64,000 bases of DNA from Rattus norvegicus. Lineage: Eukaryota > Chordata > Mammalia > Rodentia > Muridae. The position numbers were made by a program, and so were the translations under genes. The notes under the pieces were generated by a model. It was given only the letters and a program-made list of their open reading frames with translations. It did no database searches and was not told where the DNA came from. This document shows positions 46,785 through 58,510 of this stretch, piece by piece. The stretch lies in NCBI RefSeq assembly GCF_036323735.1, contig NC_086032.1:46245335-46309334 (forward strand), written 5' to 3'. Position 1 is the stretch's first letter. Every line of letters begins with the position of its first letter.

Positions 46785-49700
46785 CTAATAGCCACTTATC
46801 AATGAGTGCATACCATGTATGTCTTTCTGTGATTGGGTTAGCTCACTCAGGATGATATTTTCCAGTTCCAACCATTTGCCTACGAAATTCATAAACTCGT
46901 TGTTTTTGATAGCTGAGTAATATTCCATTGTGTAGATGTACCACATTTTCTATATCCATTCCTCTGTTGAAGGGCATCTGGGTTCTTTCCAGCTTCTGAC
47001 TATTATAAATAAGGCTGTGATGAACATAGTGGAGCACGTGTCTTTTTTATATGTTGGGGCATCTTTTGGGTATATGCCCAAGAGAGGTATAGTTGGATCC
47101 TCAGGCAGTTCAATGTCCAATTTTCTGAGGAACCTCCAGACTGATTTCCAGAATGGTTGTACCAGTCTGCAATCCCACCAACAATGGAGGAGTGTTCCTC
47201 TTTCTCCACATCGCCAGCATCTGCTGTCACCTGAGTTTTTGATCTTAGCCATTCTCACTGGTGTGAGGTGAAATCTCAGGGTTGTTTTGATTTGCATTTC
47301 CCTTATGACTAAAGATGTTGAACATTTCTTTAGGTGTTTCTCAGCCATTCGGCATTCCTCAGCTGTGAATTCTTTGTTTAGCTCTGAACCCCATTTTTTA
47401 ATAGGGTTATTTGTCTCCCTGCGGTCTAACTTCTTTAGTTCTTTGTAAATTTTGGATATAAAGCCTCTATCTGTTGTAGGATTGGTAAAGATCTTTTCCC
47501 AATCTGTTGGTTGCCGATTTGTCCTAACTACAGTGTCCTTTGCCTTACAGAAGCTTTGCAGTTTTATGAGATCCCATTTGTCGATTCTTGACCTTAGAGC
47601 ATAAGCCATTGGTGTTTTATTCAGGAAATTTTTTCCAGTGCCCATGTGTTCAGATGCTTCCCTAGTTTTTCTTCTATTAGTTTGAGTGTGTCTGGTGTGA
47701 TGTGGAGGTCCTTCATCCACTTGGACTTAAGCTTTGTACAGGGTGATAAGCATGGATAAATCTGCATTCTTCTACATGTTGACCTCCAGTTGAACCAGCA
47801 CCATTGCTGAAAATGCTATCTTTTTTCCATTGGATGGTTTTGGCTCCTTTGTCAAAAATCAAGTGACCATAGGTGTGTGTGTTCATTTCTGGGTCTTCAA
47901 TTCTATTCCATTGGTTTATCTGTCTGTCTCTGTGTCAATACCATGCAGTTTTTATCACTATTGCTCTGTAATACTGCTTGAGTTCAGGGATAGTGATTCC
48001 CCCTGAAGTCCGTTTATTGTTGAGGATAGTTTTAGCTATCCTGGGTTTTTTGTTATTCCAGATGAATTTGCAAATTGTTCTGTCTAACTCTTTGAAGAAT
48101 TGGATTGGTATTTTGATGGGGATTGCATTGAATCTGTAGATCCCTATTGGTAAAATGGCCATTTTCACTATATTAATCCTGCCAATCCATGAGCATGGGA
48201 GATCTTTCCATCTTCTGAGGTCTTCTTCAATTTCTTTCTTCAGTGTCTTGAAGTTCTTATTGTACAGATCTTTTACTTGCTTGGTTAAAGTCACACCGAG
48301 GTTCTTTATATTACTTGAGTCTATTATGAAAGGTGTTGTTTCCCTAATTTCTTTCTTGGCTTGTTTCTCTTTTGTGTAGAGGAAGGCTACTGATTCATTT
48401 TAGTTAATTTTATACCCAGCCACTTTGCTGAAGTTGTTTATCAGCTTTAGTAGTTCTCTGGTGGAACTTTTGGGATCACTTAAATAAACTATCATATCAT
48501 CTGCAAATAGTGATATTTTGACTTCTTCTTTTCCAATCTGTATCCCCTTGACCTCCTTTTGTTGTCTGATTGCTCTGGCTAGAACTTCAAGAACTATATT
48601 GAATAAGTAGGGAGAGAGTGGGCAGCCTTGTCTAGTCCCTGATTTCAGTGGGATTGCTTCAAGTTTCTCTCCATTTAGTTTAATGTTAGCAACTGGTTTG
48701 CTGTATATGGCTTTTACTATGTTTAGGTATGGGCCTTGAATTCCTATTCTTTCCAGGACTTTTATCCTGAAGGGGTGTTGAATTTTTGTCAAATGCTTTC
48801 TCAGCATCTAATGAAATGATCATGTGGATCTGTTCTTTCAGTTTGTTTATATAATGGATCACATTGATGGTTTTCCGTATATTAAACCATCCCTGCATGC
48901 CTGGGATGAAGCCTACTTGATCATGGTGGATGATTGTTTTGATGTGCTCTTGGATTCGGCTTGCCAGAATTTTGTTGAGTATTTTTGCGTCGATATTCAT
49001 AAGGGAAATTGGTCTGAAGTACTCTTTCTTTGTTGTGTCTTTGTGTGGTTTAGGTATAAGAGTAATTGTGGCTTCATAGAAGGTATTCGGTAGTGATCCA
49101 TTTGTTTCAATTTTGTGGAATAGTTTGGATAATATTGGTATGAGGTCTTCTATGAAGGTTTGATAGAATTCTGCACTAAACCCGTCTGGACCTGGGCTCT
49201 TTTTGTTTGGGAGACCTTTAATGACTGCTTCTATTTCCTTAGGAGTTATGGGGTTGTTTAACTGGTTTATCTGTTCCTGATTTAACTTCGATACCTGGTA
49301 TCTGTCTAGGAAATTGTCCATTTCCTGAAGATTTTCAAGTTTTGTTGAATATAGGTTTTTATAGTAAGATCTGATGATTTTTGAATTTCCTCTGAATCTG
49401 TAGTTATGTCTCCCTTTTCGTTTCTGATTTTGTTAATATGGACGCACTCTCTGTGTCGTCTCGTTAGTCTGGCTAAGGATTTATCTGTCTTGTTGATTTT
49501 CTCAAAGAATCAACTTTTGGTTCTGTTGATTCTTTCTGTGGTCCTTTTTGTTTCTACTTGGTTGATTTCAGCTCTGAGTTTGATTATTTCCTGCCTTCTA
49601 GTCCTCCTGGGTGTATTTGCTTCTTTTTGCTCTAGAACTTTTAGGTGTGCTGTCAAGCTGCTGACATATGCTCTTTTCTGTTTCTTTCTGCAGGCTCTCA

Positions 49701-50640
49701 GCGCTATGAGTTTTCCTCTTAGCACAGCTTTCATTGTGTCCCATAAGTTTGGGTATGTTGTACCTTCATTTTCATTAAATTCTAAAAAGTTTTTAATTTC
49801 TTTCTTTATTTCTTCCTGGACCAGGTTATCATTGAGTAGAGCATTGTTCAATTTCCACGTATATGTGGGCATTCTTCCCTTATTGTTATTGAAGACCATT
49901 TTTAGGCCATGGTGGTCCGATAGCACGCATGGGATTATTTCTATCTTTCTGTACTTGTTGAGGCCCGTTTTTTGACCAATTATATGGTCAATTTTGGAGA
50001 AAGTACCATGAGGAGCTGAGAAGAAGGTATATCCTTTTGCTTTAGGATAGAATGTTCTATAAATATCCGTTAAGTCCATTTGGCTCATGACTTCTCTTAG
50101 TCTGTCGACATCACTGTTTAATTTCTGTTTCCATGATCTGTCCATTGATGAGAGTGGGGTGTTGAAATCTCCCACTATTATTGTGTGAGGTGCAATGTGT
50201 GTTTTGAGCTTTAGTAAGGTTTCTTTTATGTATGTAGGTGCCCTCGTATTTGGGGCATAGATATTTAGGATTGAGAGTTCATCTTGGTGGATTTTTCCTT
50301 TGATGAATATGAAGTGTCCTTCCTTATCTTTTTTGATGACTTTTAGTTGGAAATTGATTTTATTTGATATTAGAATGGCTACTCCAGCTTGCTTCTTCTG
50401 ACCATTTGCTAGGAAAGTTGTTTTCCAGCCTTTCACTCTGAGGTAGTATCTGTCTTTGTCTCTGAGTTGTGTTTCCTGTAGGCAGCAGAATGCAGGGTCC
50501 TCGTTGCGTATCCAGTTTGTTAATCTATGTCTTTTTATTGGGGAGTTGAGGCCATTGATATTGAGAGATATTAAGGAATAGTGATTATTGTTTCCCTTTA
50601 TATTCATATTTGGAATATGGTTATGTTTGTGTGCTTTCAT
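46785..50640 (-). pseudogene. L1 ORF2, full length but broken
   Basis: About 3.86 kb, the normal ORF2 length. Endonuclease domain (50,640-49,900) is open for 376 codons and keeps 'LNINGLNSP', 'CCLQETQLRDKD', 'IIVGDFNTPLS' and 'SDHHG', the metal-binding and catalytic motifs. Reverse transcriptase is readable with 'GFIPGMQGWFN' and FADD (near 48,508). The Cys-rich C-terminus is open in 47,720-46,950. Breaks seen: nonsense codons near 49,507, 48,397, 47,932 and 46,947, and frame changes between 49,508 and 49,321, near 48,790 and between 47,930 and 47,720. It cannot make complete ORF2 protein. Confidence 0.92.
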
Positions 50641-50665
50641 TCTCTTTGTTTTGTTGCCAAGACGA

Positions 50666-51761
50666 TTAGTTTCTTGCTTCTTCTAGGGTATAGCTTGCCT
50701 CCTTATGTTGGGCTTTACCATTTATTATCCTTTGTAGTGCTGGATTTGTAGAAACATATTGTGTAAATTTGGTTTTGTCATGGAATATCTTGGTTTCTCC
50801 ATCAATGTTAATTGAGAGTTTTGCTGGATACACTAACCTGGGCTGGCATTCGTGTTCTCTTAGGGTCTGTATGACATCAGTCCAGGATCTTCTGGCCTTC
50901 ATAGTTTCTGGCGAGAAGTCTGGTGTGATTCTGATAGGTCTCCCATTATATGTTACTTAACCATTTTCCCTTACTGCTTTTAATATTCTTTCTTTATTTT
51001 GTGCGTTTGGTGTTTTGACAATTATGTGACGGGAGGTGTTTCTTTTCTGGTCCAATCGATTTGGAGTTCTGTAGGCTTCTTGTATGTCTATGGGTATCTC
51101 TTTTTTTAGGTTAGGGAAGTTTTCTTCTATGATTTTGTTGAAGATATTTACTGGTCCTTTGAGCTGGGAGTCTTCACTCTCTTCTATGCCTATTATCCTT
51201 AGGTTTGATCTTCTCATTGAGTCCTGGATTTCCTGTATGTTTTGGACCAGTAGCTTTTTCTGCTTTACATTATCTTTGACAGTTGAGTCAATGATTTATG
51301 GAATCTTCTGCTCCTGAGATTCTCTCTTCCATCTCTTGTATTCTGTTGGTGAAGCTTGTATCTACAGCTCCTTGTCTCTTCTTTTGGTTTTCTATATCCA
51401 GGGTTGTTTCCATGTGTTCTTTCTTGATTGCTTCTATTTCCATTTTTAATTCCTTCAACTGTTTGATTGTGTTTTCCTGGAATTCTTTCAGGGATTTCTG
51501 CGATTCTTTCAGGGATTTTTGTGAGTCCTCTCTGTAGGCTTCTACTTGTTTATTAATGTTTTCCTGTCTTTCCCTAAGGGAGTTCTTAATGTCTTTCTTG
51601 AAGTCCTCCAGCATCATGATCAAATATGATTTTGAAACTAGATCTTGCTTTTCTGGTGTGTTTGGATATTCCATGTTTGTTTTGGTGGGAGAATTGGGCT
51701 CCGATGGTGCCATGTAGTCTTGGTTTCTGTTGCTTGGGTTCCTGCGCTTGCCTCTCGCCAT
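50666..51761 (-). pseudogene. L1 ORF1 (inner copy), broken
   Basis: Open from 51,761 for 157 codons (N-terminus and coiled coil), then a frame change near 51,290; the RNA-binding part is open 51,217-50,957, ended by a CAA-to-TAA type stop, and the C-terminal part resumes in the same frame (50,902-50,666). Its coiled coil differs in length and repeat pattern from the intact copy at 53,025-54,146. Confidence 0.92.
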
Positions 51762-52156
51762 CAGATTATCTCTAGTGTTACTTTGTTCTGCTATTTCTGA
51801 CAGTGGCTAGACTGTCCTATAAGCCTGTGTGTCAGGAGTGCTGTAGACCTGTTTTCCTCTCTTTCAGTCAGTTATGGGGACAAAGTGTTCTGCTTTCGGG
51901 CGTTTAGTTTTTCCTCTCTACAGGTCTTCAGCTGTTCCTGTGGGCCTGTGTCTTGAGTTCACCAGGCATCTTTCTTGCAGCAGAAAGTTGGTCTTACCTG
52001 TGGTCCCAGGCTCAAGTTCGCTCACGGGGTGCTGCCCACTGGCTCTTTGCGGCCGCAGCAACCAGGAAGACCTGTGCCACCCCTTCCGGGAGCTTATGCA
52101 GCCTCAGGAGTGCCCACCTGACCAGGCGGTGAGGTCTCTTTCCTACAGGGTCTGGC
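51762..52156 (-). promoter_or_regulatory. Inner L1 5'UTR fragment
   Basis: About 395 bases of 5'UTR directly upstream of the inner ORF1. The proximal part is nearly the same as 54,147-54,330; the distal part (CGGCCGCAGCAACCAGG) is clearly diverged. It is joined at about 52,156 to ORF2 sequence of the outer copy. Confidence 0.85.
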
Positions 52157-53019
52157 TCTTTCTTTATTTCTTCCTTGACTAGGTTATCATTGAGTAGAGC
52201 ATTGTTCAATTTCCACGTATATGTGGGCATTCTTCCCTTATTTTTTTTGAAGACCAATTTTAGGCCGTGGTGGTCTGATAGCACGCATGGGATTATTTCT
52301 ATCTTTCTGTACCTGTTGAGGCCTGTTTTTTGACCAACTGTATGGTCAATTTTGGAGATAGTACCATGAGGAGCTGAGAAGAAGGTATATCCTTTTGCTT
52401 TAGGATAGAATGTTCTATAAATATCTGTTAAGTCCATTTGGCTCATGAATTCTCTTAGTTTCTCTACGTCTCTGTGTAATTTCTGTTTCCATGATCTAAC
52501 CATTTATGAGAGTGGGGTGTTGAAATCTCCCGCTATTATTGTGTGAGGTGCAATGTGTGTTTTGAGCTTTAGTAAGGTTTCTTTTACGTATGTAGGTTCC
52601 CTTGTATTTGGGGCATAGATATATAGGATTGAGAGTTCATCTTGGTGGATTTTTCCTTTGATGAATATGAAGTGTCCTTCCTTATCTTTTTTGATGACTT
52701 TTAATTGAAAATTGATTTTATTTGATATTAGAATGGCTACTCCAGCTTGCTTCTTCTGACCATTTGCTTGGAAAGTTGTTTTCCAGCCTTTCACTCTGAG
52801 GTAGTATCTGTCTTTGTCTCTGAGGTGTATTTCCTGTAGGCAGCAGAATGCAGGGTCCTCGTTGCATATCCAGTTTGTTAATCTATGTCTTTTTATTGGG
52901 GAGTTGAGGCCATTGATGTTGAGAGATATTAAGGAATAGTGATTATTGCTTCCTGTTATATTCATATTTGGATGTGAGGTTATGTTTGTGTACTTTTTTT
53001 CTCTTTGTTTTGTTGCCAA
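52157..53019 (-). pseudogene. Outer L1 ORF2 5' fragment (endonuclease)
   Basis: Starts at 53,019 right after the outer ORF1 and keeps the endonuclease motifs including 'FCCLQEIHLRDKD', 'IIAGDFNTPLS' and 'SDHHG'. One in-frame stop lies near 52,504, just after 'NTPLS'. The frame then stays open through 'VKEEIKKE' and across the junction at about 52,156 into 5'UTR sequence, ending at 52,012. No poly(A) tract marks the junction, so this is not the 3' end of a separately inserted L1. Confidence 0.9.
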
Positions 53020-53024
53020 GACGA

Positions 53025-54146
53025 TTAGTTTCTTGCTTCTTCTAGGGTATAGCTTGCCTCCTTATGTTGGGCTTTACCCTTTATTATCCTTTGTAGTGCT
53101 GGATTTGTAGAAAGATATTGTGTAAATTTGGTTTTGTCATGGAATATCTTGGTTACTCCATCTATGTTAATTGAGAGTTTTGCAGGATACAGTAACCTGG
53201 GCTGGCACTTGTGTTCTCTTAGGGTCTGTATGACATCAGTCCAGGATCTTCTGGCCTTCATAGTTTCTGGCGAAAAGTCTGGTGTGATTCTGATAGGTCT
53301 GCCTTCATATGTTACTTGACCTTTTTCCCTTACTGCTTTTAATATTCTTTCTTTATTTTGTGCGTTTGGTGTTTTGACTATTATGTGACGGGAGGTGTTT
53401 CTTTTCTGGTCCAAACTATTTGGAGTTCTGTAGGCTTCTTGTATGCCTATGGGTATCTCTTTTTTTAGGTTAGGGAAGTTTTCTTCTATGATTTTGTTGA
53501 AGATATTTACTGGTCCTTTGAGCTGGGAGTCTTCACTCTCTTCTATACCTATTATCCTTAGGTTTGATCTTCTCATTGAATCCTGAATTTCCTGTATGTT
53601 TTGGACCAGTAGCTTTTTCTGCTTTACATTATCTTTGACAGTTGAGTAATTGATTTCTATGGAATCTTCTGCTCCTGAGATTCTCTCTTCCATCTCTTGT
53701 ATTCTGTTGGTGAAGCTTGTATCTACAGCTCCTTGTCTCTTCTTTTGATTTTCTATATCCAGGGTTGTTTCCATGTGTTCTTTCTTGATTGCTTCTATTT
53801 CCATTTTTAATTCCTTCAACTGTTTGATTGTGTTTTCCTGGAATTCTTTCAGGGATTTTTGTGTCTCTTCTCTGTTGGTGTCTACTTGTTTATTCATGTT
53901 TTTCTGGAATTCTTTCAGGCATTTTTGCGATTCCTCTCTGTAGGCTTCTACTTGTTCTCTAAGGGAGTTCTTCACGTCTTTCTTGAAGTCCTCCAGCACC
54001 ATGATCAAATATGATTTTGAAACTAGATCTTGCTTTTCTGGTGTGTTTGGATATTCCATGTTTATTTTGATGGGAGAATTGGGCTCCAATGATGCCATGT
54101 AGTCTTGGTTTCTGTTGCTTGTGTTCCTGTGCTTGCCTCTCACCAT
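53025..54146 (-). CDS. Intact L1 ORF1 protein, 373 residues
   Basis: The only full-length uninterrupted retrotransposon ORF in the window. ORF1p is the trimeric RNA-binding chaperone that coats L1 RNA in cytoplasmic particles. Basic N-terminus (residues 1-15), coiled coil about 50-190, RNA-recognition domain from about 192 ('RSNLRIIGIEESEDS') and C-terminal domain from about 290 ('SWTDVIQTLREH') to the end. Residues 65-86 and 87-108 are two 22-residue repeats (QVEAYREESQ..., QVDTNREETQ...), the usual site of length change in rodent ORF1. The start ATG matches the conserved 'M.RGK..N.SNRNQDYMA' beginning. The downstream ORF2 is broken, so any protein would act only on other L1 RNAs. Confidence 0.92.
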   Translation of the reverse strand: MVRGKHRNTSNRNQDYMASLEPNSPIKINMEYPNTPEKQDLVSKSYLIMVLEDFKKDVKNSLREQVEAYREESQKCLKEFQKNMNKQVDTNREETQKSLKEFQENTIKQLKELKMEIEAIKKEHMETTLDIENQKKRQGAVDTSFTNRIQEMEERISGAEDSIEINYSTVKDNVKQKKLLVQNIQEIQDSMRRSNLRIIGIEESEDSQLKGPVNIFNKIIEENFPNLKKEIPIGIQEAYRTPNSLDQKRNTSRHIIVKTPNAQNKERILKAVREKGQVTYEGRPIRITPDFSPETMKARRSWTDVIQTLREHKCQPRLLYPAKLSINIDGVTKIFHDKTKFTQYLSTNPALQRIIKGKAQHKEASYTLEEARN

Positions 54147-54881
54147 CAGATTATCTCTAGTGTTACTTTGTTCTGCTATTTCTGACAGTGGCTAGACTGT
54201 CCTATAAGCCTGTGTGTCAGGAGTGCTGTAGACCTGTTTTCCTGTTTTCTTTCAGCCAGTTATGGGGACAAAGTGTTCTGCTTTCGGGCGTTTAGTTTTT
54301 CCTCTCTACAGGTCTTCAGCTGTTCCTGTGGCCCTGTGTATTGAGTTCACCAGGCAGGTCACTTGCAGGGGAAAAGTTGGTCCTACCTGAGGTTCCGAGG
54401 CTCAAGTGTGCTCGTGGGGTACTGCCTAAGTCCTCTCCGCGGCGGCAGCATCCGAGAAGATCTGCGCCGCTCTTTCCGGGAGCCTCCGTGCACCAGGGTT
54501 CCTGATGGCGTTTGGTGCTTTCCTCTGGCGTCTGGATGTGCGCAGAGTGCAGTCTCTTCTGGTTTCCCAGGCGTGTCTGCCTCTCTCTAGGTTTAGCTCT
54601 CCCTCCCATGGGATTTGGGTGCAGAGAACTGTTTATCCGGTCTGTTTCCTTCAGGTTCCGGCGGTGTCTCAGGCGCAGGGGTCCTGCCGCTCCTGGGCCC
54701 TCCCCTACGGGAACCCAGAGGCCTTATACAGTTTCCTCTTGGGCCAGGGATGTGGGCAGGGGTGGGCAGTGTTGGTGGTCTCCTCCGCTCTGCAGCTTCA
54801 GGAGTGCCCATCTCACCAGCCGGTGAGGTCTCTCTCCCACGGGGTTTGGGAGCAGAGAGCTGCTGCGGGCCGGGATCCGCC
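54147..54881 (-). promoter_or_regulatory. Outer L1 5'UTR / promoter
   Basis: 735 bases from the 5' end of the composite element to the ORF1 ATG, GC-rich and CpG-containing (CTCCGCGGCGGCAGCATCCG near 54,435; CGGGCCGGGATCCGCC at the very 5' end). Its length and the intact ORF1 behind it suggest a complete promoter. A tandem-like block (CAGGAGTGCCCA...CCGGTGAGGTCTCT near 54,800) recurs near 52,105. Confidence 0.85.
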
Positions 54882-55430
54882 GAGTTTATCTGGTTTTATG
54901 TGGAGTTCCTTGATTCACTTGAACTTCAGCTTTCTACAGAGCTATAGGAATGGATCAACTTGCTTTCATCTACAAGTTGACCATGGTTAAACCAGGACCA
55001 TATGTTAAAAATGCTTCCATTTTCCACTGGATGATTTTAGATCCTTTGTCAAAGATCAAGTGAACATAGGTGTGTGGGTACCAGCCTGTATCCTCTTGGC
55101 ACAGGAATGTGGGAAGAAAGTATTTGTCTCCTGTGTGCTCTATGAACTGTCTGCACTTCTGAGGGTCCAACTTCCCCACCCCCCCATCACCTCCACCCTG
55201 GTAGATTATGTTGATCTAATTGATCTACCTGCATGTCTCTGTACCAGTATCATACCTTTTTTTTTTTAAACCACTATTGCTCTGTAATACAGCTTGAGGG
55301 TCAGGGATGATGTTTCCACCAGCAGTTCTTTTATTGTTAAAGATAGTTATCACAATCCTGTCTTCTTTTAATGATTCCAAATGAATTTGTAAAGTGCTCT
55401 ATCTAACTTTATGAAGAATTGAACATAGTA
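54882..55430 (-). mobile_element. Inverted part of the twin-primed L1, right piece
   Basis: Continuation of 45,600-46,082 across the composite L1; direct copy of 3,228-3,765. Confidence 0.85.
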
Positions 55431-56485
55431 CTACTGAGGGACCAGTTATAACACACCTAGGCATATGCCCTAAAGCTTATATCCAACATATAACAAGGAC
55501 ACATGTTCTAGTGTGTTCATAGCAGCCCTATTTATAAGAGTCAGAATTTGGAAATAACCCAAATTTCCCTCAAAAGAGGAATGGTAACAGAAAACATGTT
55601 AAATTTATGCAATGTAGTACTATTCAGCTATTAAAAACAATGACTTTATAGATTCATAGACAATTGGATAGAATTAGAAAATGTTAGCCTGGAGAGATAA
55701 CCCAATCACACACACAAAATAGACATGGTATGCACTCACCAGTAAGTGGATATTATTCCAAAAGCTCAGATTATCCAAGATACAATCCACAGACCACATG
55801 ATGCTCAAAGGAAGGACAAAAAAAGTGCAGATGCTTCAGTCCTTAGAAGAGGGAACAAAAATATTCACGGGAGGAAATACAGAGACAGTGTTTGGAGCAG
55901 AGACTGAAGCAAAGGTCATTGAGCGATTCATTCACTTGTGGATCCATCCCATATACATACCGCCACCAAACCCAGACAATATTGCTCATGCCAAGAAGTG
56001 CATGCTGACAGGTGCTTTATATGCTGTCTCCTGATACGCTCTGCCAGAGCATGACAAATACAGAGGCAGATGTTCAAATCCAGCCATTGAACTGAGAATG
56101 GAATCCACACTGGAGGAGTTAGACAATGGTTTAGAGGAGCTGAAGGCTTTTGCCAAAGCATAAGAACAACAATATAAACCATTCAGAACACCCAGAGAAT
56201 AAGTCAACATTCAAAGTGTACACATGGAAAGATCCATGACTCCAGTTGCATATGTAGCAGGAGATAGCCTTGTTGGGCCCTAATGGGAGGAGAAGCCCTT
56301 GGTTCTGCCAAGGCTCAATGGCTTAGTATAGGGAAATGTCAGGGTATGGATGCAGAAAGGGGTGGTTTGATGGGTGGGGGAACACGCTCATAGAATATGG
56401 TGGAAGAAGGATGGGATAGGAAGGTTATGGGAAACCTGGAAAGGGGATAACATTTGAAAGTAAATTTAAAAAAAATTCTGATAAA
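55431..56485 (+). mobile_element. Sense part of the twin-primed L1 (copy)
   Basis: Direct copy of 3,766-4,830: ORF2 end, 3'UTR and an A-rich tail near 56,460-56,485. Confidence 0.85.
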
Positions 56486-57715
56486 AAGGAAATGTCCTTC
56501 TTAAAAAACAAATTTATATCATTTTCTTAATTTTCCTTCTATCAGATTTAGAATATTTTGCCTTATACTATAACTTTTGGTGTGCTCTAAATTGAATTTT
56601 GTTCACAATCACAGGTAAAGAGTAAGTCTCATCCTTCTACATGAATTACCTAATTTTACCAGAACAATATCTTTAGGATTCTGTACTTTTTTTTCACTGT
56701 GTATTCTTGGTAACATTGTAAACTTCAGGCTACAGATGAGTGGACTTATGTCTGTCCTGACAATTTTATACTATTGAATAATGTATATATTTATATTAGA
56801 TTAGTATGATATTTTAATTATTATAGATCTGTATTATCATGTAATACCTGGGAGGCGTTCCCTGCAGCAATGAACCTACTTTTCAGTGTTTTTTTAATTT
56901 CACATTTGTTCATGTGATTACAAATTTAATGCAGTTCTATTTTTAGTTTCTGTGAAAAAGTGGATTGGTACTTTATGAAAATTATTGATTATATGATATT
57001 TTTTCTAAAATAACTATTTTCACAATATTAAACAAATACCTGAACATGAGAAATCTTATAATTATCTGGTATCTCTTCAAATGTCATAATTTTTAAAATA
57101 ATTTTCTAACTTCTTCCAACGTTTTTTTCCATTTTTTCTTTATTTTTGATAAGGGGCTTCTTTATGTACCAGCCATGGCCGTTTTCCTGTGAAAGCCTCA
57201 TTCTCTGGACTAGGCTGTCCTTGAGCTCAGTGACATACCCCTATTTCTATCTCCCAAGTGCTAAGATTAAAGATGTGCACCACCACCTCTGCGTTGACTT
57301 TTTTACTTTTTAATTTAATTTTGTGTCATTTATGTTTTGCTGGCTGTTTTGAATGTGTTAATTTCCATGATTTCTTTTTTGATATGTTTGTCTTTTGTAT
57401 AAAGTAAATGGACTTACTATAGGATGTTTTGTTTTTGTTTCTTATGATTTTGTTTTGCTTTTTTTAAATCCACTTTCTTTATGTGTAGTAGGATCTTGAT
57501 CTTCTTCAAATAATCCTAAGTTAGCTTCTTCCTTTCCCATTTATATTGTCTTTTCTCCCTCAAACCTCCTATTGTTCTGATCAAGATTTTGTGCATTACA
57601 TGTCAAATTTCCCATGATGTTTATAATACTTGCTGTATTTTATCAAAGCATATTTCTATACTCAAGTATCATTTTCCCAATGTGATTATATTTATGTGGT
57701 ATATTACCTGTTTTA
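56486..57715. other. AT-rich segment, copy of 4,831-6,085
   Basis: No gene; differs from its partner by scattered substitutions and short indels. Confidence 0.7.
57200..57287 (-). mobile_element. B1 SINE fragment, antisense
   Basis: Partner of 5,536-5,620: GACTAGGCTGTCCTTGAGC and 'CTCCCAAGTGCTAAGATTAAAG', with a slightly longer end (CACCACCACCTCTGCG). Confidence 0.8.
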
Positions 57716-57759
57716 CACATTTCAAAAGATTTCTAAAACACATAAATTTTTGTAATTTT

Positions 57760-58510
57760 TTTATTGGCTATTTTTATTCATGTTTCAAACATTATTCCCT
57801 TTTCTGGTTTCCTTCCATAAGGCCCCAATCTCACCTCACTCCCCTTATTCTATGAGGGCTTTCCCCCTCCCCAATCAGGCCCCTTTCCATCCCCCCTGAT
57901 ATTTCCCTGCACTGCTGGTCCAGCTTTGGCAGGAGCAGGTGCATTTGCTTTCAGTAGTGCCCAACAATCCATCTTCTTCTTCATATGAAGCTCAAGCCAT
58001 GGAATTATCCATGTATAGCCTTTGGGTTGTGGTTTCCTCCCTGGGGGCTCTGGTTGGTGGTATTGTTGTTCTTACAGAGTTGCAAGAACTTTCAGCTCCT
58101 TCAATCCTTTTTCCAATTCCTCCAGTGTTTACCCCATTCTCACTTCAATGGTTTGCTGCTAGCATTCACCTCTGTATCAGTCATGCTCTGGCTGCATCTC
58201 TCAGGAGACAACTATATCAGGGTCCTGTCAGTATGCTCTTCATGGGTTCATTAATCTTTCCTACTTTTGGTGGGTGTGGGAATATGTGTATATACGTATG
58301 CATATATATGCTGTATACCCATGTGGGGCAGGCAGAGAATGGTCATTCCTTCTGTCTCTTCTCAAAACTTTGTCTACAAAACTTCATCTATGAATATTTT
58401 TGTTCCCCATTTTAAGAAGGACTGAAGCATCCCCAAATTATTCATCCTTCTTCTTGAGCTTCATATGGTCTGTGAATTATATCTTGCGTAATCCAAGTTT
58501 TTGAGATAAT
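57760..58510 (-). mobile_element. L1 3'UTR, antisense
   Basis: Antisense 3'UTR with the tail at about 57,760 (TTTTTTTATTGGC). Unlike the copies at 6,628 and 35,438 it has only a short interrupted TA stretch (58,285-58,312). Confidence 0.85.

Larger units (their letters stand above)
46083..54881 (-). mobile_element. Composite antisense L1, 8.8 kb
   Basis: One insertion by its flanks: T tail at 46,083, an 11-bp target duplication with one mismatch, and the uninterrupted site in the left copy at about 3,225-3,235. Reading the minus strand 5' to 3': 5'UTR (54,881-54,147), intact ORF1 (54,146-53,025), ORF2 5' part (53,019-52,157), then a second 5'UTR piece (52,156-51,762), second ORF1 (51,761-50,666), full-length ORF2 (50,640-46,785) and 3'UTR. 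A normal L1 would be about 6.5 kb. The two halves differ in 5'UTR sequence and coiled-coil length, so they are not a simple recent copy of each other. Confidence 0.92.

Noticed and set aside
49510..50640. 376-codon frame with all endonuclease motifs, possible active L1 ORF2
   Set aside because: A nonsense codon ends it near 49,507 and further stops and frame changes follow, so full ORF2 cannot be made.
54505..54990. 161-codon GC-rich plus-strand ORF
   Set aside because: It overlaps the L1 5'UTR in antisense and crosses the element's end into another L1; several registers are open because the region is GC-rich.
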